Of a DNA stretch of 64,000 nt, positions 1 through 10,658 are shown piece by piece. Source of the DNA: Blasia pusilla. Its lineage: Eukaryota > Marchantiophyta > Marchantiopsida > Blasiales. The notes under the pieces are model-generated. The model did not search any database. It saw only the letters and a list, made by a program, of their open reading frames with translations, and was not told the DNA's origin. The first letter of the stretch is position 1, and each line of letters starts with the position of its first letter. The position numbers and the translations under genes were made by a program. The DNA lies in contig CM114273.1 of the NCBI GenBank assembly GCA_050084515.1, forward strand, positions 30,132,001 through 30,196,000. The letters run 5' to 3'.

Positions 1-1080
1 AATTATGTAGCAAAAAAACTCATTGGTAAACTAGGCTTAGGTTACAAAAATATCCATGCGTGTCTGGATGGATGTGTTTTATTCCGGGGTGATTTGGTTG
101 AAGCTGAGATCTGTCCATTATGTGGGAAACCAATGTTCCGAAAAGTGGGTAGAACGTTGGTACCATGTAAGGTATTAAGGCATTTTCCTGTCATATCTCG
201 GATAACACGTATGTTTAGATGCAGGATGTTGTCTGAACTGTTAACCTGGGCCTCCTTGAATCAGAGCAAGGATGGCTTAGTAAGGCATACAACTGATTGC
301 AAGGCATGGCGCCATATGGAAAACTTATATCCAGACTTTGCCGAGGAGAAGAGGCATACAGAACTACAACCTCTGTAGTGAGACTTTTCGAGGAGAGAGC
401 TACAGTTTCGTATGCAGGTTTGGGCTAGCTTTGGACAGAGTGAATCCATTTTCAGACAAGTCGAGTTTGTGGTCAACATGGCCCATGCTTCTTGTTAATT
501 ATAACTTGCCTCCCTGGCTCTAGAAAAAAAAATTCTTTGTGATGCTCTCTTTGATTATACCAGGAAAGGAGAGTGTAAATGGGAAAAACATAGACACATA
601 CTTGCTTCCTCTAGTGGAAGAGTTCCAGGAAACGTGGAAAGGGGTTCAATTTCATAACGTTTGGAAGGTAGGCGGAAGTTGGAACTTCATGTTCAGGGCT
701 ACCTTACTATGGACCATAAATGATTACCCGACATACGAAACTGTAGTTGGGCAGAGCCACGGTGGAAAACTAGGATGTACTATATGCGGGCCTCGAGTGG
801 ATTCTGATTTTTCAAAGTCTTGTAGCAAGCCCATATACGGTTGTCATCGTCGATATCTCCCATTGAGCCATCCATGGAGGACTCGTAGGTATGGATCTCA
901 TTTCAACGTGCAGAACTTAGACCATACGTGCCTAGACTACTTTCTGGAGAGATTATTGGATGGGCAAATGAAAAACATACATATGATGAGAGTGGGGGTC
1001 AAGAAGATGGCCCTACTGATCCCTACAAGAGAACTAGGGTGAAAAGGCTGAGTATACTATATTTGTTGCCTTACTGGCCA
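1..1080 (+). pseudogene. TNP2 transposase (Transposase_21), N-terminal and catalytic part, broken
   Basis: Frame 1 is open from the window edge to the stop at 376-378 and carries the TNP2 zinc-binding segment (ICPLCGKPMF) and the landmark KAWRHMENLYPDF. The reading then moves to the frame of 338-523, which holds LALDRVNPFSDKSSLWSTWP. The Asp of LALD is a conserved acidic residue of TNP2 transposases; the Gly that usually follows is Arg here. After a stop near 522 the protein continues through LSLIIPGKESVNG and LLWTINDYPTY to KLGCTICGP. At least one frameshift and one stop separate the pieces. A motif resembling the TNP2 block before the DVMHVEKN region is followed by an intron-like gap at about 1081-1208, which ends in a plausible AG acceptor. 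Confidence 0.85.
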
Positions 1081-1208
1081 GTATCTTGCTTCCTCTCTAT
1101 ATTATCTATTCTTTATGTTATGAAATAGTGGCTATAGAGGAGGATAGCTTTTGTTTGATTTGATTGTGGATATTAGCTATTATATTCAAGTTGTGAGATT
1201 CCATGCTT

Positions 1209-2050
1209 CCTTGACGATACAATCAGAATTTGCTTATACGTCATACGGTAGATGTAATGCACGTTGAGAAGAATATCGTTGAGAATCTAGTCAAGACCTT
1301 ATTTGGAGTGAAAGATACTGTGAAAGTAAGGAGAGATTTGGAGGCGTGTGGGATTCGATCCCATTTGTGGTTGCAACCCCATCCTAGTAAACCCCAAGTT
1401 TTGCTTAAACTGGTTTCCGATTATTATCTATCTCCCCATGACTTGGACACTTTCCTTTCAAGGATTCAGAACTTGAAGGTGCCATCTGGATATTGTGGAG
1501 AACTCTCCAAGCATGTGGTTAATAAAAAATTGGGCAATATGAAATCACATGATTACCATGTCTTCATTCAACAAGTCCTTCCTTATTGCATTTGTGGTCT
1601 TCTAAAGGACCATGTGAGAATGGTGGTTATTAAATTATCCGGAATTTTTAGAATGGTGTGTACAAAGGTGTATGATCCAGATTTATTCGACAAACTCTTG
1701 GAAGAGACTGCCATAACCCTTTGTCTCTTTGAAATGCATTTCCCTCCATCTTTCTTCGACGTGATGACACATTTTTTGATTCATGTCATAGAAGAATTGG
1801 ACATGTGTGGGCCAGTAGCATGTCAGTGGATGTATCCAATGGAGCAGTATATGGGGTACATGAAGAAATATGTACGGTCTAAAGCTAGGCCAAAGGGGTG
1901 TATGGCAGAAGGGTAAGTGAAGGACGAGGCATTAGGGTTTGTGATAGAGTATATGAAAAGGTTTGAAGACGTGCGGACGCGAGTGTGGGATGATGGGGAG
2001 GAAGAGGGGGTCGCTGTTGAGGAGCTAGAAGGTGCGGGCACTCCAGTTTG
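1209..2050 (+). pseudogene. TNP2 transposase C-terminal part with DUF4218, one internal stop
   Basis: The frame resumes with LLIRHTVDVMHVEKNIVEN, the most recognisable TNP2 block, and runs into DUF4218. There LKDHVRMVVIKLSGIFRM, FEMHFPPSFFDVMTHF and GPVACQWMYPMEQYMG are clear. A TAA at 1914-1916 sits where related proteins have a tyrosine, and the same frame then continues with similar residues (IEYMKRFEDV) to the stop at about 2048. A single point mutation therefore accounts for the premature stop. In CACTA elements TNP2 is the catalytic transposase that cuts at the CACTA termini; the role of DUF4218 is not known in detail. Confidence 0.85.
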
Positions 2051-2283
2051 ACTTTCGCGAGAAACGATCAACTTAGTACATCATTATGTGTCGCATAATA
2101 CATAGGTCATGGTTGATTGGCAAAGGTAAAACTCTCCAATATTTTCTTTTCAAGGTTATAGTTATGTTAATTACGGTTCGGACTCTCAAAGTGTATATTA
2201 TTTTGGTATTGACACATTAAATACAAAAAAATGAACTAATACCATTAACAATGTTATTGAACAGGAAATATAAGTAATTTTCG

Positions 2284-3072
2284 AGAGACATTTCTTTTGA
2301 AAAGTGGATTCGGCCTGCCATTACACAAGATGCAATTGACAACTCAAAAGATCCCGATGCTCACCTACTATCATTAGCTATATCTCCTAATAGTAGGGCA
2401 TTGTCATTCAAGAGTATGAAAGCCTACGGAAACCACTTCAGGGTAGAAGGGCCAAGTGGTGCGACATCTTTCTCCACTTATGATAGTGGAATAGGTGTAG
2501 TATTTGTTGATGAAAAAAGTTCCAGCCAGAGTTGTTTATACTCATATGTTGGGGTGTTGGTTGATATTTTCTTACTTGATTATGGGATTGTAGAACAACC
2601 CATAATACTAATGCGAGGGCGGTGGATTAAAGTAGATTGGGATTGGAGAGTAGGGTCCATGAAATTGGATAAGGAGGGTTTTCTTTTGGCCAACTTGAGG
2701 TCATGCAAGCCATTAGATCACCAGCCATTTGTTTTCCCATCACAAGTGCAACAAGTGTTTTATGGAGATGCCGATGAGGGTGGAGGATGGAAAGGGGTAA
2801 TGAGGAAGGAAGCTAGAACTCGAAGAGTTTATTTTGATGACTTAGAGTCACTAGATGGAGCTTGTAATGCTTTGCCCACCTTCCATGCCACATGCATGAA
2901 ACCAAGGAATCTACCAGATGCAAGTACCTTAGGAGCTAGAGTCCTAAGTGATACAGAAATGGAAGCTGGTAGGGTGGATGTGCAGCATGTGCCAATAATC
3001 CATGTATGCGATATGATAGAAGACGTTGATTCTGACTCTAATAACTCAGAATCAGATTATATTAATTCATAG
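2284..3072 (+). pseudogene. DUF4216 block of the CACTA transposase region
   Basis: The frame is open from about 2284 to the stop at 3070-3072, beginning upstream of the first possible start codon. DUF4216 features include SFKSMKAYGNHFRVEG at its start, then a region where GVVFVDEKS and ILMRGRWIKVDWDW match the family pattern. An acidic tail rich in Asp, Ser and Asn closes the frame. DUF4216 usually follows DUF4218 in CACTA elements and is often fused with it. Here about 230 bp of AT-rich DNA separates them, either an intron or decay. This piece has no internal stop, unlike the transposase pieces upstream. Confidence 0.75.
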
Positions 3073-3241
3073 TTGTATCTTTGGTACTCACAATTGTGTT
3101 TTTTTTGGTATGATTCAAATAATTGACTTCTATTGCGAGGATGTAAGTGAATTCTAGTGTTGTTGGGCATAATGGATGAAACTCTGTGGCAACAAGTAGA
3201 ACTCTCAAATTGCCATCAAGTTAGGTGTTATTCTTACTAAC

Positions 3242-3798
3242 TTGTCGTCTATAGAGGGAGGGAGGCGCTTGGAATGGTGCACCTGATATGACTTATGAGA
3301 ACGTGGAATCCAATCAAAGTTCATCCTGGGATGGTATAGATAATTTTCAAGAAAGTCCTAATCCATACGAAGAAGAAAGGAATCAAAGAGTGAGAGAGAG
3401 AAAGTCCAAAGAGGCGGAATTGTTAAGTGGGTTGAAGGATTGGTAAGTATGATCTTGGATAAGCTTTATCTTTTCCTTTATTTGGTCAAGTGTATCATGT
3501 TTATATAGTGGTTGTACATTAGGAAATATGACAGAATTTGTGTGATCATATTTTGAAGGTTTGTTGCTCCAAGGGTTGTGAAGAAGCGCAAGCCTTTGCC
3601 ATTTTGGAATCCTTCTCTTCCACAGAGATGCAGCTTACGGTTGGAGGAGAAGGCCACTAGCCAAAGTTTAATCCCTCAGGACACTCGAAAAGATTGTTCA
3701 AATAGTGATTCCAAAGACCCCTATTATAATCCACTCCTTGAGATGGACTTCTTGGGGGCTGAAGAGGATGACGACTTGTGGCTGGAGGATGGGAGGAT
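3242..3798 (+). pseudogene. Two exons of a second CACTA reading frame
   Basis: Two open stretches are joined by a textbook intron. Exon A (about 3242-3444) encodes a polar acidic segment ending in EAELLSGLKDW and stops at a gtaagt donor at 3445. Exon B begins after an AG near 3559 and encodes a basic segment (VVKKRKPLPFWNPSL) followed by an acidic one (DFLGAEEDDDLWLEDG). Composition and position fit the second, DNA-binding (TnpA-like) product of CACTA elements, but I recognise no named domain. The frame becomes uninformative after about 3798. Confidence 0.4.
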
Positions 3799-4133
3799 AC
3801 TTTCTCTCACATCTTGTTGTTTTGTTACTCTCTTCAGATTTCAGAATTATGAATACTGTGTTAACTCACAATGAGATGCTTGTTTTGAATAGCCTCAAGC
3901 AAAGGAACGTCCGGTCAAACCATCCAAACAAGGAAGTGTATGAAATTCCACCAATACAAACAATGCAGTAATGTAATTGTAGACATGGAGGAATATTCAA
4001 CTATCTCTATATGTATAATTGGTATGTAATAAACTAAGTGGTAGAAGCGTGTCACTATGACTTCAATAATCTTTAATCATCAAATGCTCTCTAGTTTAGT
4101 ATCCTCCATTCCAAAGACATCCCCTTAGGTGTG

Positions 4134-4283
4134 GTGAGGGTTGATCTAAACGAGGTGTTCAAACCAGAATATGCTTTGTGGACGCCGAATGTGATAGACG
4201 AACCTACACAAAAAACATTTGGTGATGCTCTTGGCTCAAGCATGCTCTGGCCAGAGATCCATATGAGAAAGATGATTCAGTAG
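4134..4283 (+). pseudogene. Short coding remnant resembling a plant-transposon DUF8039-type segment
   Basis: A 49-codon open stretch without a start codon runs to TAG at 4281-4283. It contains TFGDALGSSMLWPEIHM, which resembles the Gly-Ala-Ser/Thr-Val-x-Trp-Pro pattern of a domain common in plant transposon proteins. It may be the last exon of the second CACTA reading frame. The similarity rests on a few residues. Confidence 0.3.
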
Positions 4284-4763
4284 AGTAGTCTTTTCTTTTG
4301 GCACCCAACTATCTAAGGTGCAATAACTTTGTTTTCATGGATGACATGATCTCTCTTGCTCTTTCAAGATGAGATCATAAACCCTACTATATTTGATCTT
4401 CGTTTCTTTATCTATTTGAATTATAACCCCATGTAATAGTGATTCATTTTGTAATTTGGTGTATGGAAGCTACTCTTTGGTGATATTCCATCACTCAAAA
4501 TCTGTTTTCAAGAGTATGTTTTCATTATTTGCTTGGTTAATTGCTTGCGTATGTTTCTTTTGTAGCAAGACATTTTAATTACATCTCTTTCTAAACTCAC
4601 AGAAAAAATATATGTAGTTTCTTGATTACTTCAAGATGCCACTACTCAATGTAACAACATAGTGCTCATGCGCTACTTCCATATAATTCAGTTGACATGT
4701 TTCTGGATATATGATGTTGTTTTGTTATTTGCATTTTTTTCAAAATTATACTACGTGCTAAGA

Positions 4764-5042
4764 TGTCGTGCGAATCCACATCGTCATACAACATACATCG
4801 CTGACATACCATACTCACATACATACATAACATAGACGAGAGTATCCACAAACACAAGTGTTCCACAACTCGCCCCCCTAACTGGCGGTTAGGTCCCTCT
4901 AACTCCCAGGTAGCCCTATACGTCTACTACATGCTATACACCTTCTTGGGTGCCCGAATCAGAAGGCCGGGTGCTAGGTTGCCCCATCGTTAGTCGCACA
5001 TCTGTAATCCATATCATGCAAAGATCAAGTCATCTACCTCTC
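4764..5042 (-). other. 3' tail of Ty3 copy 1 (3' UTR or LTR part)
   Basis: About 280 bp lies between the PHD-finger stop codon and the element end. It is similar to 44535-44850 of copy 2, including the shared stretch gttaggtccctctaactcc, so it belongs to the element. The terminal tgtcgtgcg has the TG expected of an LTR edge. No second copy of this sequence is found upstream of either gag region, so it cannot be called an LTR with confidence. Confidence 0.5.
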
Positions 5043-5336
5043 CTAAGTACATCGAGGACAAAACCACCTTCCAGTAGGAACAACATCCAAACATGGAGTC
5101 AAACACATCATGTGCCAACCCCTAGAACACCGATCACACACCAACATACGGGCTGCGTTACCAGCAGACCCACACAACATGCACCTCAAGCTAGCACGTA
5201 TCATGGCTAAGCTTGGGTCAACAGTACCATCCACATTTGGAAGGTGACATGGCGCACAATTACGCACATGGTCCTTCCAAACAACTCCATCACGACCCTC
5301 CAACATGAGAACTCCAGAAGCTAACACCTCACGCAC
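5043..5336 (-). pseudogene. PHD zinc finger at the C-terminus of the integrase polyprotein
   Basis: The last 97 codons of the pol frame end at TAG 5043-5045. They contain a full Cys4-His-Cys3 PHD pattern: RCMLCGSAG, then MLVCDRCSRGWHMMC, then GRWFCPRC, with the Trp two residues before the final Cys pair. PHD fingers usually bind histone H3 tails and read lysine-4 methylation. Here the finger follows the integrase, where chromoviruses carry a chromodomain, so a role in choosing chromatin for integration is a reasonable inference. All eight zinc ligands are present. A TGA at about 5337 separates this part from the integrase; the same frame reads through in copy 2. Confidence 0.85.
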
Positions 5337-6400
5337 TCATAAAATAGTGCGGCCTGCCGTCACATCCAACGTTGTTGGGGCAATCTGCTGCAAATAGACA
5401 TAGTCCCCCACATGGAACCTACGAATCGATGGTCGATAACCTCCACCCTGAATGGTTGCATACCGCGACGTATCCCTGTGTTGAGCAATGGCAAGATTCT
5501 CAAAGGCTATTGGCAAGTCTGGGTCTCGGCCGTATAACAGAAAATAAGGTGAGAAGGAAGCCAAGGATGCTTGGCGACTGAACCTATACCCCATGGCTAA
5601 CCATGGCAACTGAATATCCAGTCCAAGATGCCCTTCAGAGGCCATACTTGCGCAATGCCCTCTTCACCGTCTGAACCACACGCTCGGCCAAACCATCCGC
5701 CTTTTGATGATCTCGAGACGTGGTCGATGATCAATCAACGCCTTGTCACACAAGACCGAAACTCACCCAAACTCAGACTCAGTGGTCGCCAAGACTTCAG
5801 TGGTGCACCAAAATGACTAAGCACTCTATCCAAACGATACGCCGTTCCTCACTTGCCTTGTCCGATAATGCCACCAACTCAATCCACTTGGAGAAGTGCT
5901 CCACCATCACCAACACATATCGATGATGTCGCATGCAATCAACGGTAACGGTCCCGCAAAGTCCACACTCCAACGGTAACCCAACCCCATAATAGGCAAA
6001 GGGTGTAATTGTGGTGTAGGGGCATTACATGATGCCCTCACCCGGTCACAAACCATACAACGTGACACCAATCGCTGCACTGAGTATGCATGCCACGCCA
6101 CCAATATCGCCAAGGAGTAAGCTATACGTACGCTTTACCCCAAAATGTCCCAACTCCTCATGGGCATGTCACACAATGCGCTCTCTCTGAGCCAAATGTG
6201 GCACTACTCGTACTCTACCATCCTCCCACACGCGGAGAATATGTGTTCCCTCCAATCGATACCTCTTAGCACGTTGAAGAACACGGTCTCGCCCTTGGCA
6301 CTCACTATGCCTGGCACCCTCTTGGTCGTAGGAACTCCAATACCAACGCATCATCATGAATATCACGCTGATCCGCACCACCATCTCCAACCTTAGGATC
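5337..6400 (-). pseudogene. Ty3/gypsy integrase, broken
   Basis: Pieces of a retroviral-type integrase can be followed in several frames. The N-terminal zinc region ends in RCMVCDR near 6050. The catalytic core starts with GYRWSVDFAGPLP, whose Asp is the first of the DDE triad. The Glu-bearing motif DGLAERVVQTV lies at about 5650-5690 in a frame that continues into the GYRFSRQASLASFSPYFLLY region (5337-5645). The latter corresponds to the core and C-terminal segment that contacts DNA. Frameshifts occur near 5640, 5907 and 6113. The enzyme would insert cDNA into chromosomes; this copy cannot. Confidence 0.8.
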
Positions 6401-6559
6401 GAAGGTGGCCATCTACCCTCGACTAGAGTAAGATATCATGTGGTCCTCCATACTAGAGTCCACCCCTAACCAACATAAAAGGCGGATGCATGCCAACCTG
6501 GCACCATCTCCTCATCAACCTCGCCATGCCATCTAGCCCCGCTTGTATCCTCTTGGCTA

Positions 6560-6994
6560 GTACATGGGTTCCTACTCAACCCATCAAAGCATCAAGGTTG
6601 GCAACTCCAGGTCTATGTACCACCCGGAAGTCATACTCTGTAAGATAAGAGCCCACCGTGCAAGCTTCCTATAAGCTTGTCCGACTCCATCAACCACTTG
6701 AGTGGTGGTGATCGATAACAAGGGTAAAGCTGTGTGCCAAACAAGTAACACCTAAAGTGTGCCCTGCCACACCTCTCTTGCCAAGCACTCTCCCTCATAT
6801 GAACTATAGCGACGACCATTTGCATTATTCGAACGACTTGCATAGGCCACCACAAACTCCATGTGCTCATCATCATGTTGTGTCAACACTGCTCCAAGTC
6901 CCAACCTACTCCAATCAATGTGTAACTGAAATGGGCACCCTCTGATAAGTCTCCTCAAGATAGGCGCCGCCACCAACTGGGCCTTAAGCTCCAC
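6560..6994 (-). pseudogene. Ty3/gypsy RNase H domain, broken
   Basis: The frame opens with APILRRLIRGCPFQLHIDWS, in which the Asp is the first RNase H metal ligand, followed by GLGAVLTQHDDEHMEFVVAY and YSSYEGECLA, which supplies the conserved Glu. The remaining part is in another frame from 6876 to about 6600, where PPLKWLMESDKL is the conserved block before the final Asp region. At least one frameshift separates the halves near 6790. The domain follows RT by only a few codons, as in all Ty3/gypsy elements. Confidence 0.8.
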
Positions 6995-7006
6995 AAAAGC
7001 TCTCTC

Positions 7007-7903
7007 CTAATCATCTCCCCAGTGCCACTCTTGATCTGATTTCAGCAATTGGTTCAAAGGCTTTGCCATAGCACTAAATCCCTTCACATACCTCCGATAG
7101 TAGTTCGCCAATCCCATGAATGCTCGAACTCTACTCACATCTATCGGACGCGGAATAAGTGCAATAGCCTCCACCTTTGCTTGCTGAACTCCCAAACCAC
7201 CTGGATAGATCACATGACCCAAGTACTCAACATCCTCATGGAAGAACTTACACTTTCTTGGATGCAAACGTAGACCATGAGCTTTCAACCGCTCAAACAC
7301 CATCTGCAAATGTATCTGATGCTCCTCCACCGTGTTACTGAACACCAAGATATCATCAATGTAACACCGAACAAAATCCAACCCTGCTAGGATCCTGTCC
7401 ATCACTCTTTGAAACTCGGCAGGTGCATTCTTCAACCCAAAGGGTAAGAATTTCCACTGGTACAAACAATCCTTGCCATGAGAGTTGACACCCCAAAATG
7501 CTGTCTTGGCCTTGTCACTCTCCCGAATCGGCAATTGATGGTATCCTGCCCGAAGATCCAAAGTACTGAAAATCTTTGCCTGTCCCACCACATCAAAGAT
7601 CTCCTCAGGTGTAGGCATGGCATACCTATCGGCCTTGGTTTGCCGATTGATAGGACGGTAATCTCCACACATCCGCCTATCCGTGTAGTTGCCATGCATA
7701 TCCTTTTTAGCAGGCATGAAAGTGGCTGATGCATACTCTCCATGCGACAACTCCACTAATCCAACCTCCAAAAGGTCCAACGTCCTACTCTGAATCAGGT
7801 CCCTCTCCATATCACTATATCGGTAGGGACGACGGAAGATTGGCGTATCACTAGCTAAATCAATCCGTATACCAGGTCCAACCAGAGAACCCAACTCCTT
7901 CAT
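7007..7903 (-). pseudogene. Ty3/gypsy reverse transcriptase, domain intact over 298 codons
   Basis: This is the best-preserved part of the element, a 298-codon open frame covering the whole RT domain. Visible blocks are MCGDYRPINRQT, FSTLDLRAGYHQLPI, FLPFGLKNAPAEFQRVMD and the catalytic box CYIDDILVFS (the YIDD codons at 7352-7363). Further on are CKFFHEDVEYLGHVI and FMGLANYYRRYVKGFS of the connection region. Both active-site aspartates are present. It would copy element RNA into cDNA. The surrounding frames are broken, so it is called part of a pseudogene although the domain itself has no stop. The preceding RIDLASDTPIFRRPYRYS is the usual Ty3 lead-in, so the domain starts near 7903. Confidence 0.92.
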
Positions 7904-8299
7904 GCTAAAGGCAAAACAACTCCTATAAGCACAGGGAGGAACTGTGGTCAGCGTCGTTTCTCACCTCCCGTAAGCTTGGGCCCAAGTAATGGCTCCCAAG
8001 TCTCCTCCTTTGGCATACTAGAGGGAGAGGGCGATGCCATTGGCCGCTACGCAACCCCCTCACAAGATGATACACCCTTAGCTACACCATCATCCGAGCA
8101 AATAACTCCTCCACCAAAGATGAGCAACCAACTCCACATGCCCACCATAACATCCCATTTACTCCAAGGATGCAAAATACTACTCTCCTCGCTTGACCGA
8201 TGCCTCTACCGCCCCGGGAGCCATCGAGCTCATTACAAGGGGTGGAAGACCCATGACATAGTCCGAAGTCGACGCTCGCCATACCAAGACTCAAAATCC

Positions 8300-9587
8300 A
8301 AGTCAAACAATTCAGGTCCATGGCTTTGACCCAACACATGACGTCGTGAAGCCTCGTAAATAGAAGCAACCGCTATCCACGCCAAAGAGTAAATCCCATC
8401 GCACACTCTCTCTCATCGCCGTTAGGCTCCACCAATGCCGCACATGAGAATCCCATACAAGCCCGGACCACCTTCCTCGTAGGCATGTGACGGGAAAACT
8501 CACAAATGTGGGTAGTGCCATCCTAGGTGGCCCACACGGTTCACCACCGCCATGGGTGACCGATCAATAACCCTCACCACTTGAGAAAGTCGCCAAGATT
8601 CAAGATACTATCCCTTTGTAAGGCGAGGATCCCGCTGCACTGCATCATATGCTCAACGTAGAACCTCCCTAGGCAACAAGTTTGTCCACCACAAGCGTGG
8701 ACGATGTGCACGCGAGCCAACTCGCGCTGCATCCAACAACACCGCTGGTCCAATCCAAGAGCGCACCTCATGAACACTCGCCATCATCCGGGTCCGAGTG
8801 TCACCCAACAATGGAACATTCTCCAGAATGTAAGCTAGAGCACGTGCCTGATGAACCTGAAGATGTCGTAACACCCGTAACATCTCCCAAAACAATCGAG
8901 ACCTAGGGTCATGTAATCCCTCACCATGACCAGCACGTGTATGACCCTGACATGGCCATCCAGCAATCACAAAATCCACAGGACCAATTCTCTCAAGGTC
9001 CTGCGCCCCCAACAATGCAATGTGTGATGGTAAAAACGCGCTGGTACCCACGAATAGCGATGGCGGCAACAACTCAGGATATCTCGCATCAAGCGACCAA
9101 TATGTCGGGATGAGACTCTTTGGGCCGTCTCATCTCGCTCCACATACACGTATCTCCAAGACAGAATACCGGCTGCAACATCTGCAGCCAAACCGGTGCT
9201 AATCCCACCAAAGAGATCTAACACACAAATGCCCTCCGGCGGATCGCCATACAATGGGTGTAGTATCCAAAGGGGATAACCAAGCTGGGCAGAAGTAGGA
9301 GTCCGCCGTGGGGCCTCCTCTTCCTCGTGAGGTATAATGACCTCATACCAAGCCTCTGCACTAGGCGTCGCCTCTGCCGTAGTGCACCGCTGAACTCCAA
9401 AGTGGCACATCCAACGATGAGGATGCCTTTGCTGCAAAAATAGGGACCTCCTCTTCCTCCTCATGTGCAGGAGAATCCATAGCATAAACATTACCCTCCA
9501 AAAAGTCTCTGGCCAAGTGACTACTCCACTAAAACCAGCCATAGATGCTAACATGCTTTGTGGGGAAGACCCTCGGTCGAGCCCCAA
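8300..9587 (-). pseudogene. Cytosine-5 DNA methyltransferase (DNMT3/DRM-like) captured between protease and RT, copy 1
   Basis: Motifs appear in the order of a C5-methyltransferase. The SAM-binding motif I is ICVLDLFGGISTG (about 9192-9235). The catalytic motif IV is DFVIAGWPCQG, with the Cys codon at 8950-8952. Then come RSRLFWEMLRVL, ENV of motif VI at 8816-8824, and SRAHRPRLWWTNL, the counterpart of the late His-Arg-x-Arg-x-x-Trp block of DNMT3. Near 8396-8432 DERECAMGF matches the Glu-rich late motif, and a Leu-Gly then Met-Asp-Leu-Asn remnant near 8310-8345 suits motif X. A frameshift near 9070 separates motif I from motif IV, and more breaks follow 8653. The enzyme methylates cytosine C5. 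Upstream of motif I the frame to 9587 is acidic linker. Confidence 0.85.
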
Positions 9588-9599
9588 AAATAAACCTCA

Positions 9600-10202
9600 C
9601 AGAACTTGGCTCATACGTCCATCCCGGACTGCCAACCTGGTCTATAACACTGCTGTCTCGATCCAAGTAATCCATCTGAAAACCCATCGGGTACAACATC
9701 GCTCCTCCAACTAGTACATCATACGACTTTCGGTGATGTGACTACCGCAGAATACTCCCAACCGGGAGCTATCGGTCGCATGATCCGGTCTCAACTGCAG
9801 AAAACTTCTCCGTGTCATGAATTGAGACCTATCATTGGCTCCTCCAAGTGATGTTTGAATCGGAATGGGCAAGGCTCAAGCTCGACCTCGAATACCCAAA
9901 CCAATACATGCCGCCTTTCCCAACATCAAGGTTGGGCACCGAGTCTAACAAGACTCTATCTGGTCTATACACTTGTCTGTAGGACTCACCAATCGGAAGA
10001 TCCCACCGGTTGTCCAACATACATACACCAGGTGTAAGCCTCTCATGATCAATGGCTGGTCGGGTGGTAATGCATCCATCTTCGCCATTTGTTGCGCTAA
10101 GTAGCACCGGGTACTCAATGCTACTCTCGACATAGAGGGTCGCTCCACCGCAACACCCTCATCCACCTCAACACGTAGTAGTAACACCCCACGTTCACAC
10201 AA
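9600..10202 (-). pseudogene. Aspartic protease (retropepsin) region of Ty3 copy 1, broken
   Basis: The segment corresponds to 49144-49938 of copy 2. The frame has RPDRVLLDS, whose Asp codon is at 9943-9945, the expected position of the retropepsin active-site Asp-Ser/Thr-Gly. The residues after Ser no longer fit the motif, because two nearby single-base losses relative to the family pattern shift the frame. The protease would cut the Gag-Pol polyprotein. The call depends on the copy 2 comparison and on its position between gag and the methyltransferase. Confidence 0.55.
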
Positions 10203-10658
10203 CGTGGTCGCTAATCAAATACAGAGCTAAGTCAACTCCTAAAGCCATCACTCGTGGCGAAAACAATGGGGATCCCAACACCGAAGTTGCCATCCGCATC
10301 ATCGCATTGATCTTTGCATCCGTGTCTACTACACGCGATGTAGATGCCTCGATCCCCACATCGGCTCAATAGGTCGCGTGAGGAACCATGGATGGAGTCC
10401 TAAGCACCTCATACAACAAGAATGACTGGGAAGCCTAGCGCCTCCCGCCCTCACCCCTCTGTGGGTCCAACTCCACAAGTAGCACCACATGGCTCGACGC
10501 TCAAGTGGCTCCTCTCAGAATCGCAGTTGATGCCTCAACTTTGTCTTTGCACTCGCCATATAAGAGAGATCATCCCCTCCATAAGAGGTGGAAGCCCCCT
10601 GCTCCCGAACCTGATCTATCTTTGGATACCACCATAGTAGCCAACTTCTCTGCTCCAA

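Larger units (their letters stand above)
1..4763 (+). mobile_element. CACTA (En/Spm) DNA transposon, 3' half, decayed
   Basis: The stretch holds, in the usual CACTA order and on one strand, a TNP2-type transposase (1-1080 and 1209-2050), a DUF4216 block (2284-3072) and exons of a second reading frame (3242-3798). The 5' end lies outside the window. Reading frames are broken by stops and indels, so the element cannot make transposase. AT-rich DNA from about 4290 to 4763 shows no coding sequence and is cut off by the end of Ty3 copy 1 at 4764. The missing right terminus is probably at 13856-14756, beyond that insertion. The CACTA assignment is firm from protein similarity; the nesting is inferred. 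Confidence 0.85.

Noticed and set aside
4641-4668. cactactcaatgt ... tagtg as CACTA termini
   Set aside because: The two motifs are 20 bases apart with no T-rich inverted repeat; the match is chance.
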